Of a stretch of DNA of 47,491 nt, positions 42,410 through 47,491 are shown in pieces (the stretch's first letter is position 1; each line of letters opens with the position of its first letter). Source of the DNA: a virus. The translations under genes and the position numbers were made by a program. The notes below the pieces were generated by a model. The model saw only the letters and a program-made list of their open reading frames with translations, was not told the origin of the DNA and searched no databases. The DNA is taken from the IMG/VR virus record IMGVR_UViG_3300040801_002913, positions 1-47,491 of that record; one strand, written 5' to 3'.

Positions 42410-42438
42410 ATAAATTATATGGAAATATTATTAATTGT

Positions 42439-44967
42439 TTAACATTTACTTCCTCCGCAATCCAAACATTTAAAACATCCATCCTCATATACTATATTAG
42501 TACTACCACAACTTAAACAGACATCTCCAGAAATTTTTTCACCATCTTTAACATACTTCTTAAGTGTGCGCGCAATAGCTTTAGAAAAACTAACAACTGT
42601 GCCTTCAGATTTATTTAATTGTTCGATAACAAATTTGACATCTGCACCATGTCGAAGTGCAGTTGAAATGACTCTTGTTAAAGCTTCTTCTTCAGCTCTA
42701 GCAAAGAACTCCTTAATGTCATTAATAACCAAACCTTCTCCCGAATCATCTTCCATTAAATCATATACACCTCGTTTTATTTTTCTCAATATACCGTTTT
42801 TTAATTTTTTTGGTAATTGAATTTTTTGTTGTTTAAATGCGAAAACTTCATATGGTTCGTGCTCAAATAATCCAACAATAACAATCCAGGGATCTTTATT
42901 TACTGTTAAATGATGAATATCACAAATCATATCCTTTGGTCTTTTAGGGGCATGTGTTTTTGTGATTCCAGTAATTTCTTGTTCATCTTTTCCAACTTCA
43001 CTTAATACAGTTGTCATTGTTCCAGCTCGATATGTAGTTGCGCCTTTTATTACTCCAGATGCATGAACTTCACGATAAACTTTTTTAAATTCTTCATAAG
43101 GATAATCATTTGGTAAATTTAATGTTTTAGACATTGCTGAGTCAATATACTTCGCCATTATTTTCATTGTTTTAATATGATCATCAATATTCAAAGAAGA
43201 TGTATCAACAAACCAATCTTTATCTTTATAATCAATTCCGTTTGCCTCAAAAAATTGAACAGAAAAATCTCTAACTAAATTTTCTTTAGTCAACCCTCTA
43301 TTTTGATCTATTTTATACACTGTTTTATTGTCATCAACAAATCTTAATAAACCTTCATCACCTTCTTTTATCCAACTCCAGCCATTTGCTTCTTCAACAG
43401 TATTGTTTTCCCAATTAATATTAACAGGCATTGTTAAATGTTCAGGAATATGTGGCATAATTGCTGTTCTAATATATTCGGGCAAAAACATTGGCTCAAG
43501 ACCTGACGAAACTATGTTTGATAAACTGGATGTGTTTCCAGTTGGTTGAATTGATAATAAATGACTATTTCGCATGCCATATTTTTTAATCAATCCAATA
43601 GTTGTTGGATCGAGATTTTTAAGAAACTCACTCTTTAAATACTTTTCAGCATCATATAATTCAAATGTTCCCTTTTCGCCTGCAATTTTAGCCGATGCTT
43701 GATAAGCAGTGTCAGCAATAAATGACATTAAATCGTCAGTCATTTTCAATGCGTCATCAGATCCATATCTTTTTTGCATCATTGCTAGAGCACTACCATA
43801 CCCCATAATACCAAGACCAATTCTTCTTTTATTTTTTAAATTTTCACGCTGAATATCAAGCGGAACATATGTAACGTCATTCACGTTATCCATAAAACGA
43901 ATGGCGATAGGAATAATGCGTCCAAGTTTTTCATAATCCCAGTTACCATCTTTAATAAATTGAGTCAAGTTTAATGATCCCAATAAACAAACTCCACCAG
44001 TTGGTAATATTTGTTCGCCACATGGATTTGTCGCAGAAATATATTCGTTATAATAAAGATTATTCAATTTATTCATTGTATCAACAAAAAGAACACCGGG
44101 CTCGTTTCTATTATAAGTTGATTCCATTATCACGTCCCACAATTGATTAGCATCTTCATATGTCTTGTAAACTTTAACTGGATAACCTTTTTCAATCCAG
44201 TTTTTAATGTTACCGTCCCATTCTTTATCATATGTATCAATATTAAATTCATAATCAGGGAACACTAAATCCCATGGTTTGTTATTTTCAACTGCTTCCA
44301 TAAAATCATCAGTAATCAAAACACTCATATTAAATTTTGTTAATCTACCTGGTTGTTGTTTCGATGTGATAAATTCTTCAACATCAGGATGCCAACAACT
44401 CATAGTTACCATTTGAGCTCCTTTTCTTATTTTACTTTTTGCCTTTTTATGCGTGCTTTTTCTACCACTACCTTCAGTAATAACAGTTGACTGCGTATCC
44501 CACATATCTAACATTTTAACTGAACCTGGAGATTCGTTTCCAATCCCATCGATAAAAGCTCCGCGGGGACGCATTGTATCTGCACAAAAACCATAACCAC
44601 CTTCAGATTTTAATATTAAAGCTTGACGTCTTAAAGTACTTAAAATTCCATCCATTGAATCTCTATTTTCACCAACAAATCCATCAACAAAACAATTGAT
44701 CATTGTTGTACCTTTAAATTCTGCTCCAGCATTTGATAAAATTCTGCCCCCTGGCACAAATTGAAAATCCTGTAAAATAGACATAAATTGGTTTGCCCAA
44801 TATTCCGAATCTTTTTCGCATTCAGCAATTTTATATGCAACTCTTTCATGCATTCCATCAACACTCTCTTCTTTTACACAATAAGTAGTTGAGAAAATTT
44901 CTTCGGAAAATTCGTTAGTAAATTTTGTTCGTGTTTGCTTTTTGTTAAGTACTTTTTCGTCTTGCAT
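42439..44967 (-). CDS. nrdJ: Adenosylcobalamin-dependent ribonucleotide reductase, class II
   Basis: 842 residues, full class II length without an N-terminal ATP cone. FVPGGRILSNAGAEF and INCFVDG open the catalytic domain, NPCGEQILPTGGVCLLGS (about 313-330) carries the active-site Cys, and LSIQPTGNTSSLSN is the phosphate loop. A C-terminal zinc ribbon holds CLSCGS and CFKCLDCGGSKC, typical of NrdJ. It would make deoxynucleotides without oxygen or a separate small subunit but needs B12 from the host. The upstream 291 nt (44968-45258) contains no gene but three palindromes, so expression is probably controlled. Confidence 0.93.
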   Translation of the reverse strand: MQDEKVLNKKQTRTKFTNEFSEEIFSTTYCVKEESVDGMHERVAYKIAECEKDSEYWANQFMSILQDFQFVPGGRILSNAGAEFKGTTMINCFVDGFVGENRDSMDGILSTLRRQALILKSEGGYGFCADTMRPRGAFIDGIGNESPGSVKMLDMWDTQSTVITEGSGRKSTHKKAKSKIRKGAQMVTMSCWHPDVEEFITSKQQPGRLTKFNMSVLITDDFMEAVENNKPWDLVFPDYEFNIDTYDKEWDGNIKNWIEKGYPVKVYKTYEDANQLWDVIMESTYNRNEPGVLFVDTMNKLNNLYYNEYISATNPCGEQILPTGGVCLLGSLNLTQFIKDGNWDYEKLGRIIPIAIRFMDNVNDVTYVPLDIQRENLKNKRRIGLGIMGYGSALAMMQKRYGSDDALKMTDDLMSFIADTAYQASAKIAGEKGTFELYDAEKYLKSEFLKNLDPTTIGLIKKYGMRNSHLLSIQPTGNTSSLSNIVSSGLEPMFLPEYIRTAIMPHIPEHLTMPVNINWENNTVEEANGWSWIKEGDEGLLRFVDDNKTVYKIDQNRGLTKENLVRDFSVQFFEANGIDYKDKDWFVDTSSLNIDDHIKTMKIMAKYIDSAMSKTLNLPNDYPYEEFKKVYREVHASGVIKGATTYRAGTMTTVLSEVGKDEQEITGITKTHAPKRPKDMICDIHHLTVNKDPWIVIVGLFEHEPYEVFAFKQQKIQLPKKLKNGILRKIKRGVYDLMEDDSGEGLVINDIKEFFARAEEEALTRVISTALRHGADVKFVIEQLNKSEGTVVSFSKAIARTLKKYVKDGEKISGDVCLSCGSTNIVYEDGCFKCLDCGGSKC

Positions 44968-44991
44968 TTCTTATTTTTTTGTTTTAATTTT

Positions 44992-45050
44992 TTGTCTAGA
45001 CAACAATGACTTTACATCTATTTAGATGAATTCTTTTTAATCTAGATTAA
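44992..45050. promoter_or_regulatory. Three palindromes upstream of nrdJ
   Basis: TTGTCTAGACAA (44992-45003) and TTAATCTAGATTAA (45037-45050) are perfect palindromes; CATCTA-TT-TAGATG (45015-45028) is a third dyad. All three carry the TAGA/TCTA core and lie 25-83 nt upstream of the nrdJ start. The non-coding interval 44968-45258 otherwise holds the hairpin at 45082-45111 and AT-rich DNA in which I see no gene. Confidence 0.55.
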
Positions 45051-45081
45051 TTTTTTTTGAATTCTATTAATAATAATTGAT

Positions 45082-45111
45082 AAAAAAATAGGTTGTACTT
45101 TTGGTTCAACC
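45082..45111 (-). terminator. Terminator candidate after the sheath gene
   Basis: On the minus strand GGTTGAAC pairs with GTACAACC (one mismatch) around a 5-nt loop (45111-45091) and is followed by a T-run (45089-45082). It lies about 150 nt after the sheath stop, upstream of the nrdJ promoter region. Confidence 0.6.
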
Positions 45112-45258
45112 ATCTTCCAAATCGAGATTAAATTTACGTTTATATTCAATTTGACTCTAAAAGTTTTGTTTTTAATTATGATATATATTCATGAGTTATT
45201 TTTTGATAATTCTAAAAATATATTCTGGTTAAACCCGTTCAATTAACACATAAAAAAA

Positions 45259-47491
45259 TTAAAAAATATTTTCAAGTCTAATTTCGCCGGTTTTTAAAAT
45301 AGTAACTCGTAAAATAATTGTGCCCATGCCTTTCACAGTTTCAACCCATGTTTCTAGTAAACCTACACCTGAATCTATCATTTCAGGTGTATTGTTATCA
45401 GAATCCATTTTATTAAAATATGCATAAACAGCATTTCTCGATTTATATGATTCACATATTATATTAGCTTTTCTAACAATTTCAGCTCTATTATTTCTTG
45501 TATTTGCAGACCAGTGATAACGCAATAACATGTTTCTAATTGACAATTCTAAATCATTAAGCGCCTCTCTAGAATTGATAAATTGTAAACTGGAATCTAA
45601 AGAATATGCAGTATTATTTGTATAAATATGAAATCTCAAATTATTATCAACCGTAATAGGATTCATATTAGATTGATGTAATAAATTTAAATCATCAACT
45701 GAAAAAGAATTTTCAAGTCCACTAATATCACTAATTCGACCCCGTCTAACACCAGCGATTATTGTCCATGGATGTGTGTTTTCAATTGTAGTTTGCCATT
45801 TGTTTTCCATAAATGCATCAGCAGACCAAGCCGCAGGAGGAACAAAAATAGGTCGGCGATTATCTGCATCTAAAGTTTGTATAAACGGGAAAAAATAACC
45901 AATATATGAACTTTCACTACCATTAATAATTGAAAAATATGATGCATCATTATGTTGTTTACTTCCACCAATAACAACTTGAGAAACAGAAAATGAACCA
46001 TTTTCATCAACAAATGTTGTATCTGAATTTTTCTTAAATTCTTTAATTGACGGCATATTTATAAAACCAAAAGATTTGTGTTGTTCACATAATTTAGCAA
46101 GTGGTCTTTTAACTTCTGGGTCAAATCCTAATCCATATGAATCAATTAAATAACGCCAAGTTATATTATCAATATTTGATAAAGAACTAAAAATACCAGT
46201 GTTTGGAGCCATGACGGAAATAATTGATTGCAATCTTTTATCCGTGCCATCGGGTAAACATTCTTCTCTAACTTTGAATCCATCCAATACATTACCTTTG
46301 AATGAATTTACCCAATTATGAATCCCTAAATACATTTCGGCTTGTAAATCACGGAATCTGGCAAATCCTCCTGTACCAGCGGAAAACTCAATATTGATAT
46401 TTCGTATAAATATTTTACCATCTGCTTGAACATACAAATATTTTCCTTCCGTATCGTATCTATGAACATCAATTACTCTACCTAATCCTCTTGGAATTTC
46501 GCCTGTGTATTCGGTTTCTTCTAAATCAATTCTAATAAAATTACCAACAAAAATTTCACCTGCATATCTTTCATAATCGAGTAATATCGTTTGTGAATCT
46601 AAAATATGTTCAATTTCTATAGTTCGACGATAACTATCTTCAACTGTAGTTTTGATTTTTTTATATTTATTGTCTAATTGCAAATCAACTTCGACATATT
46701 TCACTGCTAATTCTTCTGTATTTTCATTCAATGAAAATTCCAAATAAAACTCTTGATTTGCATTATATATGGGAAGAACATCGACAAACTCGTCCTCAAC
46801 AGGTTCTTCTACCCAAACAATATAACTATCTCCATCAACAAAAGATTTTATTACATTATAGATTCCGTCGTTCTTTTCAGTTTCAACAAAAAATAATTTA
46901 CCTAAATAAGAATCGTCGGGAATTACAGGAAAAACAACTTCATATCTATTCTCTCTTGTTCTAAATAAAACATCTTGTTGAACATCTAGTTCCTTAAAAA
47001 CACGATCACCAGTATTAATATCTCCATTATAATATTGTTGATATAATGAACTATCTTTTCCAATAATACCGCCATCGCCAAAATTAAATGGATAATTTGT
47101 TGTTGATAAAAGTGTTTCATCTTGAACTAAAAATTCGATATCATTAAAATAAATTGCAACAAATCCTGGTAGATTTTGAATGCCATTTAAATTACCATTT
47201 GCATTAAGATCAATTTCAATTAAAATGTATTTATCTTCTCCATGTGTATCAAATTGAACATGACGAATAACTTGTTTTTTACCGTCAACATCTAGTATAA
47301 TTGTAGTATTTGGTTCCACATTATTTTTCAAATAATTATAATAATACAATACTCTATTTTGATCATAATCTCCTGGAACATACTTTGTAGCATTTTCAAA
47401 TTTAAATTGTGCTTGCCATTTTTCAGGCAAATCAACAAAATCTATTCGGCTAGTATAAGTATCTTCAACTTCAGGAGTTATTTCTGGACTA
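45259..47491 (-). CDS. Contractile tail sheath protein, partial
   Basis: The frame is open to the window edge, so the N-terminus is missing; at least 743 residues are visible. A TTG at 47430 is an internal codon, not the start: the upstream codons continue in frame (PEVEDTYTSRIDF). The C-terminal domain looks like tail sheaths: PPAAWSADAFMENKW, then AGVRRGRISDISGLENSFS, LNLLHQSNMNPI, a central INSREALNDLELSIRNML region and a final strand pair (IILRVTILKTGEI). The N-terminal part is beta-rich and acidic. It would form the contracting tube around the tail core. It is large for a sheath (T4 gp18 is about 659 residues), suggesting inserted outer domains. Confidence 0.7.
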   Translation of the reverse strand, partial: SPEITPEVEDTYTSRIDFVDLPEKWQAQFKFENATKYVPGDYDQNRVLYYYNYLKNNVEPNTTIILDVDGKKQVIRHVQFDTHGEDKYILIEIDLNANGNLNGIQNLPGFVAIYFNDIEFLVQDETLLSTTNYPFNFGDGGIIGKDSSLYQQYYNGDINTGDRVFKELDVQQDVLFRTRENRYEVVFPVIPDDSYLGKLFFVETEKNDGIYNVIKSFVDGDSYIVWVEEPVEDEFVDVLPIYNANQEFYLEFSLNENTEELAVKYVEVDLQLDNKYKKIKTTVEDSYRRTIEIEHILDSQTILLDYERYAGEIFVGNFIRIDLEETEYTGEIPRGLGRVIDVHRYDTEGKYLYVQADGKIFIRNINIEFSAGTGGFARFRDLQAEMYLGIHNWVNSFKGNVLDGFKVREECLPDGTDKRLQSIISVMAPNTGIFSSLSNIDNITWRYLIDSYGLGFDPEVKRPLAKLCEQHKSFGFINMPSIKEFKKNSDTTFVDENGSFSVSQVVIGGSKQHNDASYFSIINGSESSYIGYFFPFIQTLDADNRRPIFVPPAAWSADAFMENKWQTTIENTHPWTIIAGVRRGRISDISGLENSFSVDDLNLLHQSNMNPITVDNNLRFHIYTNNTAYSLDSSLQFINSREALNDLELSIRNMLLRYHWSANTRNNRAEIVRKANIICESYKSRNAVYAYFNKMDSDNNTPEMIDSGVGLLETWVETVKGMGTIILRVTILKTGEIRLENIF

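Noticed and set aside
44968-45258. Cobalamin riboswitch or small gene upstream of nrdJ
   Set aside because: No B12-box-like sequence or long frame is present; only palindromes, a minus-strand hairpin and AT-rich DNA.

Overview
The window is a stretch of a large, AT-rich, strictly lytic-looking tailed-phage genome with a contractile tail. It encodes T4-type replication proteins (a gp32-like single-strand binding protein, a DnaG/gp61-like primase), a class II ribonucleotide reductase, and the C-terminal part of a tail sheath protein. The host is most likely a member of the Bacteroidota, probably a flavobacterium: start codons lack Shine-Dalgarno sequences and sit behind A-rich leaders, several genes are preceded by TAnnTTTG boxes about 30 nt upstream (the host-type -7 element), and one gene encodes a typical lipoprotein. 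No tRNA, integrase, CRISPR array or insertion sequence was seen.

Layout. 1-5112 (plus): small unknown proteins, a ligase-fold-like protein and an RNA 2'-phosphotransferase (KptA/Tpt1). 5105-11012 (minus): a membrane-protein pair, then an operon with nicotinamide phosphoribosyltransferase (NadV), a small zinc protein, PRPP synthetase and a phage sigma factor, followed by two genes that include a DeoC-like TIM barrel. 11120-15370 (plus): RmlA, then an operon with an NrtR-type NAD regulator. 15353-16858 (minus): primase. 16904-18820 (plus): a fused NMN adenylyltransferase-Nudix enzyme and small membrane proteins. 18817-32115 (minus): two huge repeat-built tail-fibre/adhesin proteins. 32176-33144 (plus): a YkuK-like RNase H-fold protein and an unknown. 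33124-36274 (minus): a four-domain S1 protein and a possible tube-like structural protein. 36318-36896 (plus): an isolated lipoprotein. 36893-47491 (minus): structural proteins, gp32, a homing-endonuclease-like gene, NrdJ and the truncated sheath gene.

The most striking theme is NAD+. NadV, Prs and the NadM-Nudix fusion together could turn both products of NAD+ cleavage (nicotinamide and ADP-ribose) back into NAD+: the Nudix domain gives ribose-5-phosphate, Prs gives PRPP, NadV gives NMN and NadM gives NAD+. An NrtR-type regulator, a family known to sense ADP-ribose or related compounds, is encoded nearby. Nearly identical AT-rich dyads precede the nrtR operon and nadM, and related half-sites are duplicated before nadV. 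This resembles the known phage NAD+ reconstitution pathways that counter NAD-depleting immunity, with an added sensor and an added ADP-ribose recycling arm.

A second theme is RNA: KptA, a ligase-fold-like protein, an S1 protein, a sigma factor, and a folded leader element at 1015-1112. All functions are inferred from sequence motifs only; no database search was possible.
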